A stretch of DNA of 64,000 nucleotides from Streptomyces sp. MspMP-M5 (GCF_000373585.1 NZ_KB891907.1:227526-291525); one strand, 5' to 3'. Numbered from the stretch's first letter, positions 42,649 to 51,511 are shown. The notes: a model not told the origin generated them from the letters alone. A program made the numbers and translations.

Positions 42649-44262
42649 TTGACCGCACCCGCCGACATCCCACCGGAGGACGACACCGGCGACGACACCG
42701 GCCTGGCCGAGTTCGGCTACCGCCCCGAACTCAAGCGCACCCTCGGCACCTTCCACACCTTCGCCGCCGGCATCAGCTACATCTCCATCCTCACCGGCAC
42801 CTTCCAGCTCTTCTACTTCGGCTACGGGCACGGCGGCCCGGCCTACTGGTGGTCCTGGCCGATGGTCTTCGCCGGCCAGTTGATGGTCGCCCTCTCCTTC
42901 GCCGAACTGGCCGCCCGCCACCCGGTCGCCGGCTCCGTCTACAACTGGGCGAAAAAGCTCGGCAATCCGCACCTCGGCTGGCTGGCCGGCTGGCTGATGC
43001 TGGTCGCCTCCGTCGTCTCGCTGGCCGCGGTGGCCCTCGCCTACCAGTTGACCCTCCCGCAGATCTCCCGGGTCTTCCAGTTCGTCGGCGACGGCACCGG
43101 TACCTACGACGCCGCGACCAACGCCGTCCTGCTGGCCGCCCTCCTGATCCTCTTCACCACCCTGGTCAACGCCTTCGGCGTGAAGCTGATGGCGCGGATC
43201 AACACTGCCGGCGTCTTCGTCGAGCTGATCGCCACCGCCGTCCTCATCGTGCTGTTCGCGCTGCACATCGTCCGCGGCCCCGGCGTGCTGCTCCAGACCC
43301 ACCACACCGGCGCCGGACAGCCGCTCGGCTACCTCGGCGCCTTCCTCACCGCCTCGCTCGCCTCCGCCTACGTCATGTACGGCTTCGACACCGCGGCCTC
43401 ACTCGGCGAGGAGTCCCTGGACCCCTCGCGCAACGCCCCGCGCGCCATCCTCCGCGCCCTGATCGCCTCGTTCGTGCTCGGCGGACTGGTCCTGCTGCTC
43501 GCCCTGATGAGCGTCGGCAGCCTCGACGGCAAGGGGCTCACCACCGACGGGCTCCAGTACGTCGTCCTGGACGTGCTCGGCGACACCGGCGGCAAGGCGA
43601 TGCTCTGGTGCGTCCTGATCGCCGTCACGGTCTGCGCGCTGGCCGTGCACACCGCTGCGATCCGGCTCACCTTCGCGATGGCCCGCGACACCAACCTCCC
43701 CTTCGCCGCCCGGCTCGCCCGGGTCAGCCCGCGCTTTCGCACCCCGGTCCTGCCCGCGGTGCTCATCGGCGTGCTGTCGCTGGCCGTGCTGCTCCTCAAC
43801 ATCCGCCAGCCGCAGATCTTCTCGGTCGTCACCAGCCTCGGCATCATCCTGATCTACGCGGCGTATCTGCTGGTCACCGCGCCCATGCTGGTCGCCAGGC
43901 TGCGCGGCGGATGGCGACCGGCCGGCGGCGGCCGGTTCAGCCTGGGGCGCTGGGGCCTGCCGGTCAACATCGTCGCCGTCCTCTGGGGCGCCGCCATGAT
44001 CGTCAACCTCGCCTGGCCGCGCGCCGCCGTCTACAACGCCACCGGTCCGCAGCACTGGTATCTGCGCTGGGGCGCGGTGCTCTTCGTCGGCGCGGTCGCG
44101 GTCGGCGGCTTCGCCTACTACTGGTGCGTCCAGCGCCACCGCACCGGCATCCTCGCCGACCACGCGGCCCGGCCTTCAACGGCCCCCTCCGCCGGCATCG
44201 GTGCGGGCAACGGCACCGGCGACGGGAACGGCACCGAGGTCAGCGTCCCGGCGGACGGTTGA
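42649..44262 (+). CDS. APC-superfamily permease of the betaine locus
   Basis: 537 residues with ~12 spans. The start is TTG at 42649, set by GAGGAGGA 7 nt upstream; there is no competing ATG. FHTFAAGISYISILTGTFQLFYFGYGHGGPAYWWSW and AELAARHPVAGSVYNWAKKLG resemble the GABA/polyamine (BAT1-like) branch of APC carriers; ASLGEESLDPSRNAPRAIL is the cytoplasmic loop signature. Gene order suggests uptake of a pathway substrate such as sarcosine, dimethylglycine or betaine, though classic betaine carriers are BCCT or ABC type. The C-terminus is a Gly/Thr tail. Confidence 0.88.
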   Translation: MTAPADIPPEDDTGDDTGLAEFGYRPELKRTLGTFHTFAAGISYISILTGTFQLFYFGYGHGGPAYWWSWPMVFAGQLMVALSFAELAARHPVAGSVYNWAKKLGNPHLGWLAGWLMLVASVVSLAAVALAYQLTLPQISRVFQFVGDGTGTYDAATNAVLLAALLILFTTLVNAFGVKLMARINTAGVFVELIATAVLIVLFALHIVRGPGVLLQTHHTGAGQPLGYLGAFLTASLASAYVMYGFDTAASLGEESLDPSRNAPRAILRALIASFVLGGLVLLLALMSVGSLDGKGLTTDGLQYVVLDVLGDTGGKAMLWCVLIAVTVCALAVHTAAIRLTFAMARDTNLPFAARLARVSPRFRTPVLPAVLIGVLSLAVLLLNIRQPQIFSVVTSLGIILIYAAYLLVTAPMLVARLRGGWRPAGGGRFSLGRWGLPVNIVAVLWGAAMIVNLAWPRAAVYNATGPQHWYLRWGAVLFVGAVAVGGFAYYWCVQRHRTGILADHAARPSTAPSAGIGAGNGTGDGNGTEVSVPADG

Positions 44263-44312
44263 TCCGCCCAGGGCCCGGCGGCCGGATCGCCCCGCCGGGC
44301 CCACGCGCCCGC

Positions 44313-45107
44313 CTACAGCCGCCGGTTGTCCAGCACCGCCACCGCCCGCCGCACCCGCTCGGTCTCCGCCGGGTCCACGTCGGCGACCAGCAGCCCCGGG
44401 GCACCGCCCAGCCGCCCCCGCACCGTGCCGTCCGGGCCGACCAGCGCGCTGTGCCCCACCCCGGTCGGCGCCTTGGTGGGCGCCTCCGGATCGGCGTCCT
44501 GGTCCGGGGCCGCCTGGCCCACCGCCGCCAGCCACACCGTCGCGTCCAGCGCCCGGGCCCGCACCAGCAGGTCCCACTGGTCCCGCTTGCCCGGCCCCGC
44601 GCCCCACGACGCGGGCAGCACCGACACCGCCGCACCGGCGTCCGCATGCGCCCGGAACAGCTCCGGGAAACGCAGGTCGTAGCAGGTCGCCAGGCCCACC
44701 CGGACGCCGTCGACATCGATCGTCACCACCCGCTCGCCCGGCGCGACGGTGTCCGACTCGCGGAACCCGAAGGCGTCATAGAGGTGGATCTTGTCGTAGG
44801 ACTCCTCCACCCCGGGCCCGGTGGCCAGCAGCGTGTTGGCCACTCGGCCGTCCGGCGCCGGGGTGAACATCCCCGCCACCACCGTCACTTCGGTCTCCCT
44901 GGCCACCGCCCGCACCCCTTCGGCCCACGGCCCGTCCAGCGGCTCGGCCACCGGCCCGAGCGGCGCCCCGAACCGCACCATCGCCGCCTCCGGCAGCACC
45001 GCCAGCCGCGCGCCGTCGGCGGCGGCCCGGCGCACCAGGTCCGCGACCAGCGCGAGGTTCTCCTTCGGCTCGGTCGACGAGGTCATCTGGCACAGCGCGA
45101 TCCGCAT
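44313..45107 (-). CDS. Carbon-nitrogen hydrolase (nitrilase superfamily)
   Basis: 264 residues, typical length. Catalytic triad Glu40 (LPEAAM), Lys106 (YDKIHLYD) and Cys142 (ATCYDLRFPE). The DKIHLYDAFGFRESDTVAPG and CYDLRFPELFR wording is that of the omega-amidase/deaminated-glutathione-amidase branch, which hydrolyse alpha-keto acid amides. It lies 124 nt downstream of aspartase on the same strand, so it may be the last gene of that group. Convergent with the betaine permease. Confidence 0.9.
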   Translation of the reverse strand: MRIALCQMTSSTEPKENLALVADLVRRAAADGARLAVLPEAAMVRFGAPLGPVAEPLDGPWAEGVRAVARETEVTVVAGMFTPAPDGRVANTLLATGPGVEESYDKIHLYDAFGFRESDTVAPGERVVTIDVDGVRVGLATCYDLRFPELFRAHADAGAAVSVLPASWGAGPGKRDQWDLLVRARALDATVWLAAVGQAAPDQDADPEAPTKAPTGVGHSALVGPDGTVRGRLGGAPGLLVADVDPAETERVRRAVAVLDNRRL

Positions 45108-45231
45108 CGGAGTTCTCTCCTGTCGTGTCCGGTCCCGCGGGCCGCACGGGAGATCGCGCGGCCCGCCCTGCCTGGACGGTACGCCGTACCGGCCCCGTCC
45201 CACAGCTCCCCCTGCAGACACCGGCGGTGCC

Positions 45232-46656
45232 TCAGGCCCCGGCGGCCCCGGCTGCCTCCCGGCCCGCGCCGGCGATCTCCTCCGGGCGGAGCAGCGCGGC
45301 GAGCCGGTCGGCGGGCAACAGCCCCCGTTCCAGGACGAGTTCGGCCACCCCGCGCCCGCTGGCCAGCGCTTCCTTGGCGATCGCGGTCGCCGCGGTGTAG
45401 CCGATGTGCGGATTGAGGGCGGTGACCAGGCCGATGGAGTTCTGCACGCTCGCCCGCAGCGTCTCGGTGTTGGCGGTGATGCCGGAGACGCAGCGCTCGG
45501 CGAGGGTGCGGCAGGCCGCTCCCAGGTGGGTGATGCTCTCCGACAGCGCGTGCAGGATGATCGGCTCGAAGGCGTTCAGCTGCAGCTGCCCGGCCTCCGC
45601 AGCCATGGTGATGGTGACGTCGTTGCCGATCACCTCGAAGGCGACCTGGTTGACCACCTCCGGGATCACCGGGTTGACCTTCCCCGGCATGATGCTCGAA
45701 CCGGCCTGTACCGGCGGCAGGTTGATCTCCGCGAGTCCGGCCCGCGGCCCGGACGACAGTAGCCGCAGGTCGTTGCAGCTCTTGGAGAGCTTGACCGCGA
45801 TCCGCTTGAGGACACCGGAGAGGTGGACGAACGCCCCGCAGTCCTGGGTGGCCTCGACGAGGTTGGCCGCGGTCACCAGCGGCAGCCCGGTGATCTCCGC
45901 GAGATGGCGGCGGGCCGCCTCGGCGTAGCCCCGGGGCGCGTTGAGGCCGGTCCCGATGGCGGTGGCGCCGAGGTTGATCTCGTGGACGAGGGTCACCGCC
46001 TCGGCCAGCCGGCTCTGGTCCTCCTCCAGCATCACCGCATACGCCGAGAACTCCTGGCCCAGCGTCATCGGCACCGCGTCCTGGAGCTGGGTGCGGCCCA
46101 TCTTGAGGACGTCCCGGAACTCCTCGGCCTTGGCGGCGAACGCCTCGCGCAGCACCGTCATCGCGGCCAGCAGCTCGCGCACCGCGATCACGGTGGCGAC
46201 CTTGACGGCGGTGGGGTAGACGTCGTTGGTCGACTGGCTGAGGTTGACGTGCTCGTTGGGGTGCAGCCGGGCGTAGTCGCCCTTGGCGTGGCCCAGCAGT
46301 TCCAGCGCCCGGTTGGCGATCACCTCGTTGGCGTTCATATTGGTCGACGTCCCGGCGCCGCCCTGGATGACGTCGACGATGAACTGGTCGTGCAGCTGTC
46401 CGTCCCGGATCTCCCGGCAGGCGGCGGCGATCGCGTCGGCCTGGTCCGGGGCGAGCAGCCCGAGGTCGGCGTTGGCGCGGGCGGCGGCTTCCTTGACGGC
46501 GGCGAGCGCGTCGATCAGATGCGGGTAGCCGGAGATCGCGGTGCCGGTGATGGGGAAGTTCTCCGAGGCGCGCAGGGTGTGCACGCCCCAGTAGGCGTCG
46601 GCGGGTATCTCGCGGTCGCCGAGCAGGTCGTGTTCGCGGCGGTGGCCGGACGTCAT
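45232..46656 (-). CDS. aspA: Aspartate ammonia-lyase
   Basis: 474 residues, family length. Converts L-aspartate to fumarate and ammonia. Signature GSSIMPGKVNP (flexible active-site loop with catalytic Ser); TSTNMNANEVIANRA, HPNEHVNLSQSTNDVYPTA and ATQDCGAFVHLSG are substrate-binding stretches that match aspartase more than fumarase (QDCG). Follows asparaginase in the same direction with a 67-nt gap, giving asparagine to aspartate to fumarate. Confidence 0.93.
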   Translation of the reverse strand: MTSGHRREHDLLGDREIPADAYWGVHTLRASENFPITGTAISGYPHLIDALAAVKEAAARANADLGLLAPDQADAIAAACREIRDGQLHDQFIVDVIQGGAGTSTNMNANEVIANRALELLGHAKGDYARLHPNEHVNLSQSTNDVYPTAVKVATVIAVRELLAAMTVLREAFAAKAEEFRDVLKMGRTQLQDAVPMTLGQEFSAYAVMLEEDQSRLAEAVTLVHEINLGATAIGTGLNAPRGYAEAARRHLAEITGLPLVTAANLVEATQDCGAFVHLSGVLKRIAVKLSKSCNDLRLLSSGPRAGLAEINLPPVQAGSSIMPGKVNPVIPEVVNQVAFEVIGNDVTITMAAEAGQLQLNAFEPIILHALSESITHLGAACRTLAERCVSGITANTETLRASVQNSIGLVTALNPHIGYTAATAIAKEALASGRGVAELVLERGLLPADRLAALLRPEEIAGAGREAAGAAGA

Positions 46657-46723
46657 GACGGAAGGTTCCTTCGTGTGGAGCGAGGAGGGGAGAGGAGGGG
46701 AATCGGGCGGGGGAGCGGGGGCG

Positions 46724-47770
46724 TCAGGTGGCCGGCGGGGCGATCGCCCGCAGCCGGCCGACCTCCGTACCGCCGCCCAGGACCGGCGCGGTGGCGAACG
46801 GGGCGAGCACCTCGGGGTCGATGCCGCAGCGGGCCAGCGCCGCGGCCGTCACCGGCATCCGGGCCCGGTCCGCGCCGTCGGCGATCTTCACGCCGACCGC
46901 CCGGCCGTCCGGCAGGGCCGCGATCTGCACGCCCTCGAAGCCGTCCTTGGCCAGCAGGCCGGGCAGCGTGCGCACCAGCCGGGCGACATCGCGGTCCCGG
47001 CCGGAGACCATCTCCGGGTGGCTGCGCATGGCGTGCGCGACCCGGCCCTCGTCGGTGTCCGGGGCGGCCGTCGCCAGCCGGGCCGCGGCCCGGGTCAGAC
47101 CGAGCAGCGAGACCGCGAACAGCGGGGCGCCGCAGCCGTCGACGGTGACCTGCGCGATGCCCTGCCCGGTCAGCTCCTCCACCGCGGCGGCCAGCTCCCG
47201 CTGGAGGGGGTGGCCGGGTTCGAGGTAGGTGTCCAGCCGCCAGCCCCGGGCGCGCGCCGTCGCCAGCATGGCGGCGTGCTTGCCCGAGCAGTTCTGGGCG
47301 AGCCGGCTGGGGCCCAGGCCGCGGCCCAGCCAGGCGTGCCGTTCGGTGATGCCGTAGGGCAGGTCGGGCACGTTGCCCAGGTCGTCCTCGGTCAGCCCGC
47401 CGCCGTTCAGGATGCGCCGGGCGGTCGCCAGGTGTCGCTCGTCGCCGGAGTGGCTGGCCGCGACCAGCGCCAGCGCCTCCTCGTCCAGCGGCGGCAGCCC
47501 GGCCCGCAGCAGGCCGACGGCCTGGAGCGGCTTGAGCGCCGAACGGGGGTAGAACGCCGCCTCGGGATCGCCGAGCCGGTACGCCACGGAGCCGTCCGCC
47601 GCCAGCACCACCACCGAGCCGTGGTGCACGCCCTCGACCAGGCCGCCGCGGACGACCTCGGCGACCGGCACATGGCCCGGAGTACGGACGGCCGGCGGTT
47701 CGCCCGCGGCGCCTCGGCGCGCGCTACGCCCCTGCTCGTCCAATGTCGCGTCCTCGAACATCGCGCTCAT
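46724..47770 (-). CDS. L-asparaginase (thermolabile/Rhizobium-type, PF06089-like)
   Basis: 348 residues. FYPRSALKPLQAVGLLRAG, ALVAASHSGDERH, QNCSGKHAAMLATAR and VDGCGAPLFAVSL are the conserved Ser/Lys/Cys-containing motifs of this asparaginase family, which is unrelated to the E. coli enzymes. Hydrolyses asparagine to aspartate and ammonia. Its start overlaps the regulator's stop by 4 nt, and aspA follows, so the three act as one unit. Intracellular: no signal peptide. Confidence 0.9.
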   Translation of the reverse strand: MSAMFEDATLDEQGRSARRGAAGEPPAVRTPGHVPVAEVVRGGLVEGVHHGSVVVLAADGSVAYRLGDPEAAFYPRSALKPLQAVGLLRAGLPPLDEEALALVAASHSGDERHLATARRILNGGGLTEDDLGNVPDLPYGITERHAWLGRGLGPSRLAQNCSGKHAAMLATARARGWRLDTYLEPGHPLQRELAAAVEELTGQGIAQVTVDGCGAPLFAVSLLGLTRAAARLATAAPDTDEGRVAHAMRSHPEMVSGRDRDVARLVRTLPGLLAKDGFEGVQIAALPDGRAVGVKIADGADRARMPVTAAALARCGIDPEVLAPFATAPVLGGGTEVGRLRAIAPPAT

Positions 47771-48528
47771 CCGCGCACCCCGTCGCCGGTCTCGTCCGCG
47801 GCGGGGCCGGGCTGCTCCGGCGACCGCACGATCGTCGACAGCGTCGTCTCGACCCGGGCGAGATGGTGTCGCATCGCCTCGGCGGCGTCCTGCTCCGACC
47901 GCTCCACCAGGGCCTCCACGATCGCCCGATGCTCCCGGTTCGCCTGTTCCCGCCGGCCGCCGACGTCGGTCAGGAACGCCGACTGGCGGGCCAGGGCGTC
48001 CCGGATCTCCTCGATCACCCGCCGGAAGACCGGGTTCCGGGCGGCCTCGGCCACCGCCAGATGGAACAGCGTGTCCATGGCGACCCAGGCGGTGGTGTCG
48101 GTCTCCCGCTCCATCCGCTCCAGCAGGTGCGTCAGGCGGTCGAGGTCCTCCGGCGTCCGGCGCACCGCCGCGTAGCCGGCGACCGGGATCTCGACATGGC
48201 GGCGGACCTCCAGCAGGTCACTGGCCGCGTAGTCGCCGAAGGTCGGGTCCGCCACCGCGCCGGCCGAGACGACGAAGGTGCCCTTGCCGGTACGGGAGAC
48301 CGTGAGCCCCATGGTCTGGAGCGCGCGCAGCGCCTCGCGGAGCACCGGCCGGCTGACCTCCAGCCGGCGGCACAGCTCGGCCTCGGAGGGGAGCTTGTCC
48401 CCGACGGCGTAGTCGCCCCGCTCGATGGCCCCGCGCAGATGACTCAGCACGGCCTCCATCGCACTCACCCGACGGGGAACGGGGGCGGCGGATATGCCAC
48501 CAGGTGTCTGGCTGTCTGACAGGTTCAC
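47767..48528 (-). CDS. GntR/FCD-family transcriptional regulator
   Basis: 253 residues if started at the GTG at 48528; in-frame extension to 48705 exists but is low-complexity and runs into the GAPDH promoter. Winged helix: LRGAIERGDYAVGDKLPSEAELCRRLEVSRPVLREALRALQTMGLTVSRTGKGTFV. FCD helical domain: DTLFHLAVAEAARNPVFRRVIEEIRDAL and REHRAIVEALVERSEQDAAEAMRHHLARV with the metal/ligand His residues. First gene of the asparaginase-aspartase unit and probably senses aspartate, asparagine or fumarate. Confidence 0.88.
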   Translation of the reverse strand: MNLSDSQTPGGISAAPVPRRVSAMEAVLSHLRGAIERGDYAVGDKLPSEAELCRRLEVSRPVLREALRALQTMGLTVSRTGKGTFVVSAGAVADPTFGDYAASDLLEVRRHVEIPVAGYAAVRRTPEDLDRLTHLLERMERETDTTAWVAMDTLFHLAVAEAARNPVFRRVIEEIRDALARQSAFLTDVGGRREQANREHRAIVEALVERSEQDAAEAMRHHLARVETTLSTIVRSPEQPGPAADETGDGVRG

Positions 48529-48646
48529 CCGGGGATCGTCGGACGGAGACGGGGGAGCTGTCAAGAGAGGGTCCGTGCTGGGCCCGGTGCGAGCGCGCGA
48601 GGCGTCCACCCGGGCCGCCGGTCGAGAGGTCGCCCGACCGGCAACG

Positions 48647-48663
48647 CCCTTATTTCGTAAGGG
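48647..48663. promoter_or_regulatory. Inverted repeat between GntR and GAPDH genes
   Basis: CCCTTA-TTTCG-TAAGGG, a perfect 6-bp inverted repeat in the divergent spacer. A candidate operator for the GntR regulator or part of the GAPDH promoter. Confidence 0.4.
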
Positions 48664-48774
48664 AATTGGGAGGAAAAGGCGGACCTTCACACCCGCCGCC
48701 GACACCCCCCGAAAGATCGAACGGGCATGGGGTTAGCATATGAGCACCGCCTAGCTCGATCGAGAGATAAGCCT

Positions 48775-50220
48775 GTGACTGTCAACGACGACTCGTTCAC
48801 CAACTGGAAGAACCGCGAGGAGATCGCGGAGTCGATGATCCCGCTCATCGGGAAGCTGCACCGGGAACGGGACGTCACCGTCCTGGTCCACAGCCGCTCC
48901 CTGGTGAACAAGTCGGTGGTCAGCATCCTCAAGACCCACCGGTTCGCCCGGCAGATCGCCGGCGAGGAACTGTCGGTCACCGAGACGCTGCCGTTCCTCC
49001 AGGCGCTCACCGCCCTCGACCTCGGCCCCTCCCAGATCGACATCGGCATGCTCGCCGCGACGTACCGCGCCGACGACCGCGGACTGTCGGTGGCCGACTT
49101 CACCGCCGAGGCCGTCGCCGGCGCCACCGGCGCCAACAAGATCGAGTGCCGCGAGGGCCGCGATGTCGTCCTCTACGGCTTCGGCCGCATAGGCCGCCTC
49201 GTCGCCCGGCTCCTCATCGAGAAGGCCGGCTCCGGCAACGGCCTGCGGCTGCGCGCCATCGTCGTCCGCGGCGGTGGCGGCCGGGCCGGCGAGGACCTCG
49301 TCAAGCGCGCCTCGCTGCTGCGCCGGGACTCCATCCACGGCCAGTTCCAGGGCACCATCACCGTGGACGAGGCGAACAGCACGATCCTCGCCAACGGCAA
49401 CGCCATCAAGGTGATCTACGCCAACGACCCCTCGGAGGTCGACTACACGGCGTACGGCATCAAGGACGCCATCCTCATCGACAACACCGGCAAGTGGCGC
49501 GACCGCGAGGGCCTCTCGCAGCACCTCCGCCCCGGTGTCGACAAGGTGGTGCTGACCGCCCCGGGCAAGGGCGACGTCCCCAACATCGTCCACGGCGTCA
49601 ACCACGACATGATCAAGCCGGACGAGCAGATCCTGTCCTGCGCCTCCTGCACCACCAACGCCATCGTCCCGCCGCTGAAGGCGATGGAGGACGAGTACGG
49701 CGTGCTGCGCGGCCACGTGGAGACCGTCCACTCGTTCACCAACGACCAGAACCTGCTGGACAATTACCACAAGTCGGACCGCCGTGGCCGCTCCGCGCCG
49801 CTCAACATGGTCATCACCGAGACCGGCGCCGCCTCCGCCGTCGCCAAGGCGCTGCCCGACCTCAAGGCGAAGATCACCGGCAGCTCGATCCGCGTCCCGG
49901 TCCCGGACGTCTCGATCGCGATCCTCAACCTCCAGCTGGCGCGCGAGACCACCCGCGAGGAGGTCCTCGACTACCTCCGGGACGTCTCGCTGACCTCGCC
50001 GCTCAAGCGCCAGATCGACTTCACCAGCGCCCCCGACGCGGTCTCCAACGACTTCATCGGCTCGCGCCACGCCTCGATCGTCGACGCCGGCGCCACCAAG
50101 GTCGACGGCGACAACGCGATCCTCTACCTCTGGTACGACAACGAGTTCGGCTACTCGTGCCAGGTCATCCGCGTCGTCCAGTACGTCTCCGGGGTGGAGT
50201 ACCCCACCTTCCCGGCCTAG
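48775..50220 (+). CDS. gap: Glyceraldehyde-3-phosphate dehydrogenase, long (N-extended) form
   Basis: 481 residues from a GTG at 48775 with GAGAGA upstream. The usual ~335-residue GAPDH core starts near residue 125 (VVLYGFGRIGRLVARLL) and contains ASCTTNAIVPPLKA with catalytic Cys292, SFTNDQNLLDN, ITGSSIRVPVPDVS and WYDNEFGYSCQVI. The additional ~120-residue N-terminal domain (NWKNREEIAESMIPLIGKLHRERDVTVLVHSRSLVNKSVV) is typical of a distinct GAPDH subfamily found in actinomycetes and some proteobacteria. Its role, glycolytic or gluconeogenic, is not settled by sequence. Confidence 0.93.
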   Translation: MTVNDDSFTNWKNREEIAESMIPLIGKLHRERDVTVLVHSRSLVNKSVVSILKTHRFARQIAGEELSVTETLPFLQALTALDLGPSQIDIGMLAATYRADDRGLSVADFTAEAVAGATGANKIECREGRDVVLYGFGRIGRLVARLLIEKAGSGNGLRLRAIVVRGGGGRAGEDLVKRASLLRRDSIHGQFQGTITVDEANSTILANGNAIKVIYANDPSEVDYTAYGIKDAILIDNTGKWRDREGLSQHLRPGVDKVVLTAPGKGDVPNIVHGVNHDMIKPDEQILSCASCTTNAIVPPLKAMEDEYGVLRGHVETVHSFTNDQNLLDNYHKSDRRGRSAPLNMVITETGAASAVAKALPDLKAKITGSSIRVPVPDVSIAILNLQLARETTREEVLDYLRDVSLTSPLKRQIDFTSAPDAVSNDFIGSRHASIVDAGATKVDGDNAILYLWYDNEFGYSCQVIRVVQYVSGVEYPTFPA

Positions 50221-50242
50221 GGAAGACGGGCTCTATGCGATG

Positions 50243-50278
50243 CCCCCTCTTACCTGCATCGTCGCAGGTAAGAGGGGG
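50243..50278 (+). terminator. Strong terminator after the GAPDH gene
   Basis: CCCCCTCTTACCTGC / GCAGGTAAGAGGGGG, perfect 15-bp stem, 6-nt loop, followed by TTT; 22 nt past the stop codon. One of the clearest intrinsic terminators in the window and usable from both sides. Confidence 0.9.
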
Positions 50279-50350
50279 TTTGAAGCAGGTCGATTCCTCC
50301 ACGGGCTGCTCGGAGGCCAGTACGGATGCCCGGGAACTGTTGCCTGACGC

Positions 50351-51394
50351 TCAGCCTTCGGAAAACGGGTACAGGACCGCTGCGGCAGAGTCGGCCGGCT
50401 GGCGGGACGGGCTCTGGGGGAGGCCGCGGTCGGCGGGTGCACGGTCGGCGAAGGTTTGGCGGTAGGCGGAGGGAGACACGCCGAGGGCGTGTCTGAGGTG
50501 TTCGCGCAGGGATCGGGGAGATCCGAAGCCGGTGGCCGCCGCGATGTGGTCGATGGTCAGGGTGGTGGTCTCCAGCAGAGCGCGGGCGCGGTCGACGCGT
50601 TGCAGGGTGATCCATTGTCCGGGTGTCGTGCCGGTCTCCCTGCGGAACCGTCGGTTGAAGGTACGGACGCTCATGCTGGCGCGCTGGGCAAGTTCACCCA
50701 GAGCCAGGGGCCGGTGGAGCTGGGTGAGTGCCCACGCGCGCGCGGCGGCGGTGGAGGCGCCGTCATCGGCGGGGACGACCGCTTGGACGTACTGGGCCTG
50801 GCCGCCCTCGCGCCAGGGCGGCACGACGCAGGCGCGGGCCACGTCGTTGGCGACGGACGCGCCGTGATCGCGGCGTACGAGGTGAAGGCAGAGGTCGATG
50901 CCGGCGGCGACTCCGGCGGAGGTGAGCACGTCACCGTCGTCGACGAAGAGCACATCGCGGTCGAGCCGGACGTCGGGGAACGAGACGCGGAAGTCCTCGG
51001 CTTCTCGCCAGTGCGTGGTGGCCGGGCGGCCGTCGAGCAGCCCCGCGGCGGCGAGAGCGAAGGCCGCGGCGCACAGGCCCACGACCCGCGTACCGGGGCG
51101 CAAACCGGTGAGGGCGCGGAGCACGTCGGCGGGGACCCCGTCGCGCCCCCGGTCACGCATGGCGAGGGTGGGGGCGACGACGACGGTGTCCGCGTCCCGC
51201 AGGATCTCGACGCCGTGTTCGACGGCGATCGAGAAGCCCGCGTCGCTGGTCACGGTCCGGGCGCCGAGCGAGCACACCCGCACCTCGTACAGCGGAGAGC
51301 CGTCCGCGGCGTTGGCCGCGCCCAGGACGCGGGTCGGGATGACGAGTTCAAACGCGCGTACCCCGTCAAGCGCGAGAACGGCCACCTTGTGCAT
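50351..51394 (-). CDS. GlxA-type regulator (DJ-1/PfpI domain plus AraC helix-turn-helix)
   Basis: 347 residues from the ATG at 51394. DJ-1 domain: VAVLALDGVRAFELVIPTRVLG, VVGLCAAAFALAAAGLLDGRPATTHW. AraC domain: LGELAQRASMSVRTFNRRFRRETGTTPGQWI and IDHIAAATGFGSPRSLREHLRHALGVSPSAYRQTF. Same architecture as the regulator at 7593 but clearly diverged. A large inverted repeat spans its start codon (51381-51418). Likely autoregulates and controls the divergent lipocalin-like gene. Confidence 0.9.
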   Translation of the reverse strand: MHKVAVLALDGVRAFELVIPTRVLGAANAADGSPLYEVRVCSLGARTVTSDAGFSIAVEHGVEILRDADTVVVAPTLAMRDRGRDGVPADVLRALTGLRPGTRVVGLCAAAFALAAAGLLDGRPATTHWREAEDFRVSFPDVRLDRDVLFVDDGDVLTSAGVAAGIDLCLHLVRRDHGASVANDVARACVVPPWREGGQAQYVQAVVPADDGASTAAARAWALTQLHRPLALGELAQRASMSVRTFNRRFRRETGTTPGQWITLQRVDRARALLETTTLTIDHIAAATGFGSPRSLREHLRHALGVSPSAYRQTFADRAPADRGLPQSPSRQPADSAAAVLYPFSEG

Positions 51395-51418
51395 GGCCAA
51401 ATCCTGCCACAAGGTGGC
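51381..51418. promoter_or_regulatory. 11-bp inverted repeat over the GlxA-type start, with nested palindrome
   Basis: GCCACCTTGTG (51381-51391) and CACAAGGTGGC (51408-51418) are exact inverted repeats around the start codon (51392-51394) and its AGGA. The right arm lies in a tighter palindrome TGCCAC-AAG-GTGGCA (51405-51419). Reads either as a DNA operator or as an mRNA hairpin with the ribosome binding site in the loop. Confidence 0.7.
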
Positions 51419-51511
51419 ATCCGTGCCACCGCCGGGGCGAGAGGGGCCGACGTAGCGTGGAGATCACGGGCAGAACGGGCCCGTCGATACTCCTCGGAAA
51501 GGCCACATGTC

